From Rehmannia glutinosa (lineage: Eukaryota > Streptophyta > Magnoliopsida > Lamiales > Orobanchaceae): a DNA stretch of 64,000 nt. Shown here one piece after another: positions 32,229-43,922 of this stretch. Made by a program: the position numbers and the translations under genes. Location: positions 60,621,267 to 60,685,266 of the forward strand of contig CM071934.1 of NCBI GenBank assembly GCA_016081115.2, given 5' to 3'. The first letter of the stretch is position 1. Each line of letters begins with the position of its first letter. The notes beneath the pieces are model-generated. The model made no database searches. It was not told the origin of the DNA and saw nothing but the letters and a program-made list of their open reading frames with translations.

Positions 32229-33903
32229 ATGAATGTTTGTGGTATATCTGCTTATGTGTTAATTGATTCTGGTTCTTCACACTCCTTCGTGAACTCCAAA
32301 TTTGCAATGAACCTGTCCAATTATGCTACTTCGGTGGACACTCTTTTCAGCATATCAACTCCATCAGGGGATGTTATGAACTCAACCTTAGTCTACACTA
32401 ATTGTCCAATTTCCATTGACGGGAGAGAGTTATCTGCTGATCTTATTGGGTTGAATATTCATGACTTCGATGTTATTCTAGGAATGGATTGGTTATCCAA
32501 ACATCACGCAACAATCGATTGCCGAGCTCGAAGGGTGGTCTTTTATTCTCTTCAGGACTCCCAATTATTCTTTCAGGGAGTCTCATCAAAACCTGTTAAC
32601 CCTATCATCTCAGCTATGAAGTCCCGTAAACTCCTGAACAAAGGTTGTGAAGCCTATTTAGCCTCAATAACTAAAGTTTCAAAAGAATGTCCTTCTATTG
32701 ACCAAATTGCTATTGTCCGTGAATATCCCGATGTATTTCCTAAAGATCTACATGGCGTTCCGCCAGAGAGAGATGTGGAATTTGTCATAGAATTAGTGCC
32801 TGGAACGACACCTATATCCAAGGCACCATATCGAATGGCTCCTGCAAAACTGAAAGAACTCAAGGAACAACTACAAGATTTGCTCCATAAAGGATTCATT
32901 AGACCGAGTTTCTCACCATGGGGTGCACCAGTCTTATTTGTCAAAAAGAAGGATGGGACGATGAGATTGTATATTGATTATCGTGAACTTAACAAGGTGA
33001 CCATCAAGAACAAATACCCTCTTCCAAGAATTGAGGAATTATTTGACCAACTTCAGGGTGCTGGGTATTTTTCTAAGACCGATTTGAGATCAGGCTACCA
33101 TCAATTGCACATTCGAGAAGAAGACATCCCAAAAACCGCATTTCGTTCTCGCTATGGTAACTATGAATTTCTTGTCATGCATTTTGGTTTGACTAATGCC
33201 CCAGCCGCATTCATGGACTTAATGAATCGAGTCTTTTCTGATTATCTTGATCAATTCGTCATAGTCTTTATTGATGATATCCTTATTTATACTTTCGGCC
33301 GAAGGAAGAGCACAAACAACACTTAAGACTAGTATTGCAGAGACTCCGAGAAAAAAAGTTATTTGCAAAATTCAGTAAATGTGAGTTTTGGTTAGACAAT
33401 GTTCCTTTCTTGGGACATATTGTTTCTCGAGAGGGGATTTCTGTAGATCCTAGCAAGGTTAAGGTGGTGAAAAATTGGCCTAAACCAAAGAACGTAGGAG
33501 AAATCCGCAGCTTCCTTGGGTTAGCTGGCTATTATAGAAGATTCGTCGAGGGTTTCTCTAAGATCTTCGCTCCGCTAACTCAACTAACGAGGAAGAACAT
33601 TAAGTTTCAATGGGATGACAAGTGTGATAAGAGCTTCAATGAGTTGAAAGAAAGATTGACAACAACTCGATTCTTACACCGCCAAATGGGATTGATGGTT
33701 TCATTATCTATAGTGATGCATCGTTAAAGGGTTTAGGTTGTGTTCTTATGCAACATGGGAATGTAATTGCATACGCTTCTATAAAACGAAGGAATATGAG
33801 AAAAATTATCCAACTCACGATCCGGAATTAGCAAAAGGTTTTTGCATTAAAAATATGGCGACACTACTTATACTACTGGCTAGGTGTGAAATTTACACCG
33901 ATT
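32229..33903 (+). pseudogene. Gypsy protease, RT and partial RNase H
   Basis: A 365-codon open stretch (32229-33326) carries the aspartic protease motif LIDSGSSHSFV and the RT blocks. These are a DYRELNKVTIKNKYPLPRI segment, FSKTDLRSGYHQ, FGLTNAPAAF and the catalytic FIDDILIY. A frame break near 33297 moves the sequence to FAKFSKCEFWL and GLAGYYRRFVEGFSK. RNase H begins as IYSDASLKGLGCVL (about 33708-33750) and continues in pieces through KIWRHYLY to CEIYTD at 33903. There it stops abruptly at an LTR-like TG. The domain order and sequence fit a Tekay/Del-like chromovirus; the lineage is inference. Confidence 0.85.
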
Positions 33904-36000
33904 GTTTTGCATATTTTTGTGTGTGTTTTGTGTGATGATTTATACATATTTTTGGCGTGTTTTATTTTCATTTGCATGTTTTAGTGTTATGTTGTGTTAT
34001 TTTATTGATTTTTTAGGTTTTGGTGGAAAAAACAAGTTTTGGAGCAAAAAACGCAAAAAAAGTCATTTCGCGCAACTACGGCGCCATCGTATTTTGGACA
34101 TAACGTCGCATCTGAAGTCTAATTGACATGATTCATGCACCATTAGAAAGATAATTCAAAGTTCTATAATGTTTATCTATTCTACGAAATGCAAATTAAG
34201 ACGTTTAGATGGAGTAAAATCATGTGCGAGGCAAAATAATATGTCAAAAACTCGGAAATGACACGTCTTGGTATTTTGCCATAACTCTCTAGAAAATTGA
34301 TATTGTGGTGATTCAAGTGGATATGGAAAGCTAAGGCCTTGTTTGTTTATGTTTCCAACAACATATTTCCAATTTCCAACTATTCATAAAATCGTAATCA
34401 TGTTTATTTATAAATTTTCCAATGGAAATCATCATTTTCACGTTCCATTTTTTCACATAAAACTACATCTCAAACCTATAATTTCAATTCCCAATCCTAT
34501 ACACTATCCTACATCACTCATCAATCACTATTCTCATCTTTTCATCCAATCATACATATGGGACCCACTATTACCAACTCTATCCACTTAAAATATTATT
34601 ATTTTTTAATTATGTCTACCTAATGGGACCTACCACCCTACAATCTTACAAATATAATATTATATATCCAATTAAAATATTCAACCACTATCAACTTTTC
34701 AAATTATTATATACATAATATAATACTCAAAAACTACTCAACCAAACACAATCTCATTTCCAAAACCTACATAAAACTCATTTTCATTCACTCATCCAAA
34801 CATATTTCCAATTTTCACACGAAAACCAATAAATTCTCAAAATTCAATTTCCAACACTAGAAACTAGAAATGGTCTATGGAAACATAACTATACAATGCC
34901 TAAGAGATAGAGATACAATTAATAAAAGACATCAAGATGAAATTCCGATGTATAGAGGTCACAAAGGCAGTCATGCAAGCAAGAATGCGCGCTGCGGCCG
35001 CGTGCGTGACTTGCCGAACACGAAAGTTTTGATTTATTTTTCGATTTTTGGCTCTTCCACCTTGTTTATGACTCTAGGCTTATAAATAGGACTTGGGGAG
35101 CCCCTATTTTTGACACACCTTCATTCTTAGCATTTCTAAACTTTAGTTTTGGTATTTTTCTCTTCCATTCAATAAAGGGATTGCTTGGGTTCTTCCCCTT
35201 GAAGTTATTTTGCTTCTTAATCAAAGAGTAAGATTTCTTCATCTCTTTTGTCTGATTTCAATTGTTGGGTGATTATTATTGTTGTATGATAATGTTTATG
35301 ATTGTTTTCTTTCCTTCAATTGAGATTATGATTCCATCCCCAAGCATGAACTAATTTCCTTGTTCTAGGATTAGGATGATTTGATTCAAACAAACAAGCA
35401 TGAGTATTGGTTAATTGATTTGCTTTCCTAAATGAATTGCTTTATTTGATAATTGATTGTCTGATCAACTTTTGATTGTTTTGGGGGAATAATTGAGATC
35501 GATCGAAGATATTATTCCTGGACTAAATTTATTCAGGGGGCTAGATATGAATCAGAGATGTATTATCTAACCCTGGGCTTATTGAAAATAACAAATTATG
35601 TTGGGATAGCCCTAATCTGTGAATACGTGAGTTATCAGATCTAGACCTAGTCTTTACATGTTTGTTATATTTGTTAATCGCATGATCAATTAATTGATAT
35701 TTTGCTTGCAAGTTTGATGAGATGAATCCAAAATCCTAGACTTCCATCCATATTTTTTTCTCCAAGTTTAATTGTGTTTAGTTTTAATTCTCTTTTTACT
35801 TGTTTTCCTTTAAGTTTATTACAATCACAAATTTGGTTAGAGTGTTTAGGATTTAATTTCTGTTATTTGTGAAACATAATAATTATTTGCCGGCTAAGTT
35901 TTCCTTGAGAGACGACTTGTGGTCAACTTGCTACCCTACAATTGATCTCGTTCTCTTGCGAGGATTGTTAGACTTTTTTAGGTGTTTAGCGGTCGAATAA
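33904..36000 (+). repeat. Athila-like LTR
   Basis: The sequence switches from Gypsy RNase H to TGTTTTGCATATTTTTGTGT at 33904, the expected TG of an LTR. It runs about 2.1 kb to a primer-binding site near 36006. It contains a clear TATA box, a CT-rich start-site region (CCTTCATTC..) and long T-rich stretches. A piece at about 34330-34870 is unusually rich in CATATTTCCAATTTCC-type sequence and may be a separate small insert. No matching 3' LTR occurs in the window, so the right edge is set from the primer site. Confidence 0.6.
35081..35088 (+). promoter_or_regulatory. TATA box of the Athila-like LTR
   Basis: TATAAATA sits in GGCTTATAAATAGGACTTGG, followed after about 45 bp by a pyrimidine-rich stretch. 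This is a good plant core-promoter context inside the LTR. Confidence 0.65.
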
Positions 36001-36005
36001 AATTT

Positions 36006-36022
36006 TGGTACCGTTATCGGGG
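36006..36022 (+). other. Athila-like primer-binding site
   Basis: TGGTACCGTTATCGGGG is close to the TGGCGCCGTTGCCGGGG-type primer site (tRNA-Asp) seen in Athila/Tat elements, with transition-type changes. Confidence 0.6.
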
Positions 36023-36328
36023 AAGGCTTTAAGCTTAATAATTATTGTGTCTATTTTTCGTGTTTTTAGATTAGGATTCTTTTTGTCTATTTTTAGTGTA
36101 GAACTCTTTTTGTTTCTTTTGATTTTTACTTTATTCCACTCGTGCGTTTGATCTGCTTTTTACGTGTTGTTTATGCAAGGCGTAGAAATGTAATTCAAGA
36201 CCTTGTGCCTCTCGTGGACGATATCCATTGAGTTGCGAGACGAATTAGGAAAAAGGGGGACGATTCTACGAATAGCAACAAGGATTCTCGCGATCACGTT
36301 TAGAAAGAAGAACAAATGACGAATCGAT

Positions 36329-37488
36329 ATGGGTGATAATCAAAACAAAACAACGTGGAGACACGCCACCCCGATGCGCGAGTTTACACACCCCGTCATT
36401 GGGACTGCAAGCTCTTGCATCATATTGGGACAAGCAACACGGAACTACGAGCTCAAAACCATACACTTTAATCGATTTGCCGTCATTCTATGGGATGCCC
36501 AATGAAGATCCTCTTAACTTCATTCGGGAATTATATTCCGTCATTCAAACTTTTCCTCTACAAGGATTGGATGAAGATCGACTTATGATCTTATTGTTTT
36601 CCTTACACTCTAGCGGACCGGGTGAAAACTTGGCTTATGTCTGTACCTCTTAACTCTCTTACCGATTGGGAGGTGTTGTACAATAAGTTCATGGGCAGTA
36701 CTACTCTCATCGAAAACTTGGATCTGCGAGGTAAGATAGCTACTTTTAGTCGGATAAAGGCGAGTCTTTTCATGAGGCATGGGGTCGCTTTAAGGATTTA
36801 CTGATTAAATGCCCACATCATCACTACCCATTGGAATTAAACCAATTTTTCTATGATGGATTATCGCATAATTATCAATATATGGTTGACAATGTCATTG
36901 GGGTGACATGGGTGTACATACGGCCCATGAAATCTATGATATTCTAGAAATGATGAGCGATAACTCACAACAAAAGAGTGATAGAGGCAAACGGGCCTTC
37001 GTGAATGAAGTAGCCCCGAGCTACGATGTGACAAAACAATTGGCTGAATTGACTAAGCAAGTACAATTGTTGGCTACAAGGGCATCCACTGGTTCCCTCT
37101 TCTTCGCCGAGTGTTGCGGGATTTGTGGAGAATTTAGTCATGGGGCCAATGTTTGTATTGCTATCTCTCAAACGTACAATTCAGGTTGGCAGAACCATCC
37201 GAACTTTAGTTGGGGCAATTCACAAAATCCCTCTCATATCTACCCGAGACCACCACAACCACAAGGCCAGCCAATCAACCAAACCAAGGGGCCCCATCTG
37301 TTGAAGAAAGCTTGAATTCCTTTATTCAGGTCAGTCAGCAAACACAAGAAGCTAACAATAGATGGTTTGAATCTATGGAAGCTTCTTTTAAGCATCTTAA
37401 GACTCAAGTTGGTCAATTGGCGACTCAAGTTGGTGAGATAGCTCGACATGTCTTCAAGCAGACACACATCCTAGTCAACCAAATATAA
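36329..37488 (+). pseudogene. Athila-like gag, frameshifted
   Basis: Gag starts at the ATG at 36329 (MGDNQNKTTWRHATPMREF). It shifts frame near 36455 into DLPSFYGMPNEDPLNFIREL, then near 36625 into TWLMSVPLNSLTDWEVLYNK, and again before ELNQFFYDGLSHNYQYMVDN. These are Athila-type gag blocks in the correct order. A CCHC-like CGICGEFSHGANVC lies at about 37117-37158. A Gln/Thr-rich C-terminal helix (ESMEASFKHLKTQVGQLATQ) follows. At least three frame breaks make it non-functional. Confidence 0.75.
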
Positions 37489-37739
37489 GCTCAATCCATC
37501 ACAGTTCTAGAATTTGGTGAGATTTCTGATCATGAAAGTGAGATTCCTCTTTCTATTGTCTCATCTAACCCTGCAGGTATCGCGAACATAGAAAAGGAAG
37601 TTGATGCAGGTGAAGAAGACATGAATATGGAGGCAAACACGGGATCACCTTCCCATGAACTTTCTATTTCGTCCCTAAGTCCGCCCAAAACACGATCCAG
37701 GTAGTTTCACTATCAATATTTATTTTTGGAATGGTAAGG

Positions 37740-38260
37740 AAGCCACAGGTATGCTTGATCTTTGAGCCGGAATTAACCTTATGCCTTACTCTACCTTTAA
37801 ACAATTAGATTTAGGGGAATTGAAGTTCACCGAGTTACGTCTGCAACTTGCTGATAGGTCCATTAGGTATCCTACAAGCATTGTTGAAAATATTTTAGTC
37901 CAAATAGGTGGTCTTAAAATTCTCACTGATTTTGTTGTTTTGGATATGGAAAAGGATAAAGGTAATCTTAAAGAGCATATTATACTGTTGGGTAGACCAT
38001 TCATGGCAACCACTAATACTTTGATCGATGTCAAAAATAGAAAACTCAGTATGAATGTCTTGGGAGAATTTGTAACATTTTCAATTTTTGATATAGCTCG
38101 TAATCCTGCATGTGTTTTGAATGATTATCTGATTGTTGACTCAATCGATTCTGTCGTGAAAGATGTCCTATGGAAGGAATGCAATATGCTTCGAAGCAAA
38201 AAACAACCAGATAAAAATTGCAAGGTGGTAAATAGGGTTTTTCTCAATGATCCGCCTTGA
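37740..38260 (+). pseudogene. Athila-like aspartic protease
   Basis: The retropepsin region reads MLDL, stop, AGINLMPYSTFKQL, so the active-site DLGAGIN-type motif is interrupted by a TGA at about 37763. The rest is open. ELRLQLADRSIRYPTSIVEN, FVVLDME and LLGRPFMATTNTLIDV are the standard Athila protease blocks. No RT, RNase H or integrase follows. The sequence jumps to the post-pol segment, so this copy is a gag-protease-only derivative. Confidence 0.75.
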
Positions 38261-38849
38261 ATCTCTCCGTTGACACCGTCAAGCTAATGACGTTAAAAGA
38301 GCGCTTCTTGGGAGGCAACCTAAATATTTTCACTGTTTTATTAAAAAAAAATTGTGTGTGTGTGTTTTCATATTTGCATGTGCGTGGTGTTATTATTTTG
38401 TCCTCTTCACATGGCTTTTGCAGATTTGTAGGCGGATATGACTATGATGCCATTTATCGATCTTCGCATTTTTCAGGGACTTATCTTTTTCCTTCTCTTT
38501 TTACGCATTGAGGTCATTGCGTGATTTAAGTGTGGGGGGGATGATTAGTTATTGATAAAATATGATGATTGCATGTGGCTATGTTTTTACTTTACCTAGT
38601 GATTATCCCAAGTTTAATAATAGTGTTGTTTAGTCAACTTGAAATAGATGTATTAATTTGAGTTTCAAATATGAAATGACTTTGTGAACTTGATACGTAG
38701 AATTTGACTAAGTCGTGAATTAGCATTTGGGGTGAACGAATGAGGTAACGATTAAACAATAGTCCGAGTTGTGGGGCTTGAATTACAAGATTTCATTGAT
38801 GTGAATTAAGTTAAAACCCTGTTGTGATTTGTGTGTACACAAAATTGCT
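38261..38849 (+). other. Athila-like 3' non-coding segment, then breakpoint
   Basis: GAGCGCTTCTTGGGAGGCAA (about 38300-38319) is a hallmark found near the end of the pol region in Athila/Tat-like elements. TTTAAGTGTGGGGGGGATGA (about 38525-38544) is a polypurine-like tract. The element then continues for about 300 bp and ends near 38850, where the K/E-rich Copia gag sequence begins. No 3' LTR is present. Confidence 0.55.
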
Positions 38850-40190
38850 AGCCTTGCGGAAAACAAAAAGAAGAAACATTATATAGCCAAGAGAAAGAAG
38901 AGTCTTCAGAGAAAGAAGACAAGAGAAAAAAAAGGCTATGTTGGCTGCAGAGACTGCTGAGACAGCTAAGTCAAAAGATACAGTAGACTCAGAAAGTAGT
39001 GAAGCTGACTACTCAAGTGATTCTGAAGAAGAAGCAATGATCTGTCTAATGGCTAAATAACAAGATCAACTCCCACCAAGAAGATGAGGTACATTCTAAC
39101 TCATCTCACTCATCTCACTCGATTCTAGTGATAGTGATTGTGACACACACACACTTCATCACCCACTCGATCTTTATGATTCATTAGGAAAATGATGAAA
39201 GACTTTGAACACATTAAGTCCTCACACACACTATTAAATGAGGAAAACAAATAATTTCAAAGCGAAAACTCACAAATGACTAAGGAGTGGGTACTCTAAG
39301 TCACATAGCCGATGAGAATAAAGAGTCAAGGCCGAGAATGCTAAACTAATAAAGCAGAGATAGTGCTATAGAAAAGAGAGAAAATGATCTCAAAAATGTG
39401 ATTGCTTCATTCACTAAGGCATATAAATCATTGGATGACCTTATTATGAGCCAAAAAGAGTGTGGAGACAAGACAGGCACATGATTCAATTCATTTGTGC
39501 ACAGTCAAACTCACAGAGTGATCTTGGAAAAAGGATCTTCAAGTAATGAAGCATCTCAAAAACCCAAGACACCAAATGTTGCACCCACATTCACTCCAAA
39601 GCACAATCACAAACAAACTGACCTTGGATATAAAGGAAAAGGAAAACAACCAGTTGAGTATCTTTGAGAGGACAATGAGAAGAAATCCAAATAGAGTGCC
39701 TCAAAGAACTCCAAACAGAAAGTACTGTGAAGAAGAAACAGAGCTACCAGAATCCCCAGAAGTTCTATCAAAGGAACACAAATGATGGGAATGGTAGAAA
39801 CTACCCAAGCCAAGCTGATTGGAATAATGTGAAATATCAGCAAAGATCTATGGAATATATGCCAAAATGGCAAAGGCCTAGAACTCAACAAAGGTCATTC
39901 CAAAGGCAAAAGAGCTATCATCAGCACACATATGCACCCAAGCACTACACTCAGAAATATCACAACTACCCAAAGAAGGCAATTGCTAAAACACACACAC
40001 ACTGGCATACAGACAAAAGAGACAGCTGTATGAACTAAAGCCCCCAAGCAATTTTCCAAGGTGAATTATGATTATGGCACAGATAGATGGCAACCTCTTA
40101 GAGTCGGATCATTTGGCTATAGGTTGGTTGGATCATCTTACAGCACTAACCCCTCAGGACCCAGGCAATTATGGGTACCAAAAAACTGAT
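38850..40190 (+). pseudogene. Copia-2 (Sirevirus-type) gag C-terminal part
   Basis: The sequence enters in the middle of gag. A K/E-rich stretch leads to MLAAETAETAKSKDT and DYSSDSEEEAMICLMAK, the acidic segment just after the knuckle in Sirevirus-like gags. Asn/Gln-rich sequence follows (39546-40038; RNPNRVPQRTPNRKYC, KWQRPRTQQRSFQRQKSYHQ). Stops and frame shifts are frequent. The LTR, leader and N-terminal gag of this element are absent to the left, replaced by Athila-like DNA. Confidence 0.6.
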
Positions 40191-40196
40191 TTCCTT

Positions 40197-41650
40197 GATT
40201 GCAGGTTCAAAGAACAACTGAGTGCCAAGGGACCTGGTACATGGATAGTGGCTGTTCCAGACACATGACAGGAAACAAGAAAAATCTGTCAAAATTCAAG
40301 GAGATTAGAGGTGCAAAAGTCATATTTGGAGGTAATGAAGTTCCAGGGGAAATTAGAGGCACTGGATCCATCAAGAAAAATGGATTAGAAATCACATATG
40401 TTGCATATGTTGAAGGCCTCAACTTCAACCTGTTAAGCATCAACCATCTCTGTGACAAGGGATATAATGTTGGATTCAATATGGGAGTGTGCCAAATTAA
40501 AGACACTGAATCAAATGAAGTAGTGTTGCAAGGATCCAGACAAAAGAATATGTATGTGGTAGATTGGTCGACTGCCACACCAAGCACTTGTCTGCTAGCA
40601 AAGAGTACAACCGAATCAAGTTGGTTGTGGCACAAGAAGCTGAGTCATCTGAATTTCAAGACAATTAACAAGCTTGCAAGGAGTAATCTTGTAAACGGAC
40701 TGCCAGACTCAGTGTACAAGAAAGAAAGTGTTTGTGATGCATGCCAGATGGGAAAGCAAATCAAATCATCATTCAAGGAGAAAGTCAAGTCCATCTTCAA
40801 CAAGGATATTGCATCTATTGCATATGGATCTATTTGGTCCATTGAGGCAAACCAACATAAGTGGAAAGAAATACACTTTAGTAGTGGGGGATGATTATTC
40901 AAGATATACATGGACAATCTTCATGTGCACAAAGAAGAAAAAACTTGCGAGAGTTACCTCAACTCGATGAAAAGAGTTCAAAATGAGAAAAGTCAAACCA
41001 TTATAAAGATAAGATCGATAGAGGAATTGAGTTTGTCAATGGAATAATAACTCAATATTATGTTGAAAATGGTATTGCTCATGAATTATCTACAAACAAG
41101 GACTCCACAAAGATAATGGAGTAGCGAGAAAAAAAGAAAGCAGAACTCTCAAGGAAGTTGCAAGAACCATGTTAGCTTGTGGATTGCCAAAAGATTTTTT
41201 TGGGTCAAGCCATAAACACCGCATGTTATACTCAAAATAGATGCATGATCAATAGAAGCTGACAAAGACTCCCTATGAAATTTGGACAGGGAGAAAGCCA
41301 AATGTTGCATATTTTAGAATATTTGGATGTAAATGCTTCATCCACAACAATGGAAAGGATAATCTAAAGGCTTTTGATGCTAAAGTGATGAAGGTATCTT
41401 TTTTGGGATACTCAAATTTAAAACAAAGTCTACAGAGTACTGAACAAGAGGACTATGGTCACAGAAGAGTCTATCCATGTGGTTTTTGATAAACCTAATG
41501 TAAATGGAGAGGACATTGAAGAGTTAGCTGATAAGCTGAATCAGCCAACTATGCAGAAGAGTCCTTATGTCCAAGCGGAAGGCGGAGCAATTAATCAAGA
41601 TGAAGTTGAGATAGTGAATCTCAAAGACACCGGAGAATCTGCTAAATGAT
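40197..41650 (+). pseudogene. Copia-2 protease and integrase, decayed
   Basis: A 231-codon frame (40199-40894) holds the protease motif MDSGCSRHMTG and the pre-integrase LWHKKLSHLNFKTINKLARS with CDACQMGK. The integrase core continues out of frame as LHMDLFGP and DDYSRYTWTIF (about 40815-40925). The second catalytic block is degraded near 41010-41030, and the Glu block near 41120-41150 has a stop. TPYEIWTGRKPNVAYFRIFG follows at about 41268. Order and spacing match a Copia pol, but the integrase cannot be produced. Confidence 0.8.
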
Positions 41651-41879
41651 GATGAGAGTCAGCTCAAGACAACACAACCGCAAGATGACTAAACCCAACT
41701 GATTTACTCAACCTTGATGTGAGATGGTTGAGAGACCATCCACCGAGCTAGTTATTGGAAACGTAAGAGATGGTGTAAGAACCAGATCCGAGCTCAACAA
41801 GAAGCTATGTTCACTTGTTTTATTTCCCAAATAGAACCAAAAGATGTGTCCCAAGCATTGGATGACACACATTGATTCA

Positions 41880-43365
41880 AGCCATGCAAGAAGAGCTAAA
41901 TTAGTTTGAAAGAATCAAGGTTTGGGAATTGGTGCAAAGACCAACCCATCAAAATGTTATTGGCACAAAATGGGTTTTCAAAACAAGATGAATGAGGAAG
42001 GATCTGTGGTAAGAAACAAAGCAAGATTGGTAGCCAAAGGATATTGCCAAGAAGAGGGAATAGATTTTGATGAAACATTTGCTCTGTTGTAAGATTAGAA
42101 GCAATAAGGATGTTTCTTGCCTATGTTGCTCACAAGAACTTCATTGTATATCAAATGGATGTGAAAAGTGCATTCTTAAATGGATTGTTGGAAGAAGAAG
42201 TCTATGTTGAACAACCTCCAGGATTTGATCGAGACTCTTGGAGACAATGTGTACAAGCTCAAGAAAGCCTTATATGGATTGAAACAGGCACCAAGAGCAT
42301 GGTATGACACATTATCTCAATTCCTAACGGATAATGGATTCACCAAAGGCAAAGTGGACAGAACACTCTTGAAATTCAAGATGGGGAGAGTATACTTTGT
42401 CCAAATATATGTGGATGATATCATTTTTGGATCCACAAACAAAGAGCTGTGTAATAAGTTCTCAAACCTCATGCAAGGCAAATTTGAGATGAGCATGATG
42501 GGAGAGCTGACATTCTTTTTAGGACTTCAAGTTAAACAGCTGAAAGATGGAACCTTCATAAGTCAAACAAAGTATACCAGAGATTTAATGAAGAAATTTG
42601 GTATGGAAGAGAAGTCTTCTGGGAAGAGAAGTCTGCTGTGAAAATACCAATGATTACATCAGTCAAGATGGATATGGATGCAGATGGTAAGCCTGCGGAT
42701 CAAACCAGATACAGAGCACTAATTGGATCACTGCTCTATCTAACAGCAAGCAGGCCAGACATCACCTTTGCAGTAGGAGTATGTGCAAGATTTCAATCTG
42801 CACCAAAAGAAAACCATATGACTGCAGCTAAGAGAATCCTAAGATATTTGAAGGGATGCCAGGAAGTCGGCTTATGGTATCCAAAGGAATGAGGATTCAA
42901 GCTAATTGGTTATTCGACTCGACTATCTTTGGATGTAGGGTTGACAGAAGAGTACTTCAGGTACATGTCAAATGCTTGAAATAGATTGGTTTCCTGGTTT
43001 AGCAAGAAGCAAAACTCAATAGCCACATCCACACCGGGAAGCGAGTACATAGATGCGGGCAAATCATTGTGCAAGTCTTATGGATGAGACAACAACTGAG
43101 AGATTATGATGTTGAAGAGAAAGAGATTCCAATTATGTGTGATAACACAAGTGCTATTGCAATCACTCAGAATCCTGTGTTGCATTCAAGAACAAAGCAC
43201 ATTGATGTCAGATATCATTTCATAAGATATCATGTTGAAAAGAAAGACATCACCTTGGAATATATCTCAACTGATAAACAGTTAGCTGACATATTCACAA
43301 AGCCATTATGTGAATCAAGATTTGAAGAGCTTAAGCATGAGCTAGGGTTAATTGAGCTGAGTTGA
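41880..43365 (+). pseudogene. Copia-2 reverse transcriptase and RNase H
   Basis: RT begins at MQEELN near 41890 with several frame breaks. It becomes readable as YQMDVKSAFLNGLLEEEVYV, ALYGLKQAPRAWYDTL and IYVDDIIFGSTNKEL (about 42405-42450), then FEMSMMGELTFFLGLQVKQL. After a break near 42640, SLLYLTASRPDITFAVGVCA leads to RNase H. There the GYS acidic block is damaged (about 42905-42960), while CDNTSAIAITQNPVLHSRTK and DIFTKPL are intact. It ends at a TGA at 43363-43365. The sequence is of the Sirevirus (SIRE/Maximus) kind; the lineage is inference from the RT text and the env-like ORF. Confidence 0.85.
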
Positions 43366-43605
43366 CACTCAGAAGACTCAATGAGAAGAGATGAAACATG
43401 ATAAGATGAAAACAGAGCAGATCTCATAAATCAACCAAGTGAATCAGCCGTATCAGAAAGTCAGCTATATCGAGTTAGCTGACAACTGAGTCACTATACG
43501 TATAGAGAGAAGAAGAGTTAAGTCAGCTAAGGAACAAGCTGAATCATTTATGAGCTAAGTGACAAAAATGCAGTCGTTTTTAATAAGTGGGAATGTTTTA
43601 AAGGA

Positions 43606-43922
43606 TGACGTCAGCGTAATAATTACTGGTACTATCAAAAGTCGCACAAGAAGCATATGATTGGATTTAAATGTTCTTTGCGCATTAAATGCGAGCAATT
43701 AAATGCAAATGAGACGTGCTAAATCTGAGCCGTTGATCTTGATCAATTTTTCAAAAACCAAAAACACGTCCTTTCATAACCCTTATATACCCATTTGTTC
43801 AGTTTTCTCTCTCACTTCAAAAACTGTTCATCTCTCCAAAGCAAGAAATCATTTTTTTTCTCAAAACCCTACCTGTCTTCAAAGCAAGTTCGTCAAGTTT
43901 CGATCGGTAAAAACTCATAAAA
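43606..43922 (+). promoter_or_regulatory. Promoter-like stretch between pol and the env-like ORF
   Basis: The palindrome TGACGTCA (43606-43613) is a bZIP/TGA-factor site. ACACGTCC lies near 43764. TATATAC (43784-43790) sits in CCCTTATATACCC and is followed about 30 bp later by CTCTCTCACTTC, a CT-rich start-site context. A CT/A-rich leader of about 110 bp then runs to the ATG at 43923. This is the arrangement of an ordinary plant pol II core promoter with a 5' leader, and it lies 240-560 bp after the pol stop. That it works as an internal promoter is inference. Confidence 0.4.

Noticed and set aside
34331..34870. Possible separate MITE inside the Athila-like LTR
   Set aside because: The left edge GGCCTTGTTTGTTTATG looks like a MITE tip, but no matching inverted right end or target duplication was found.
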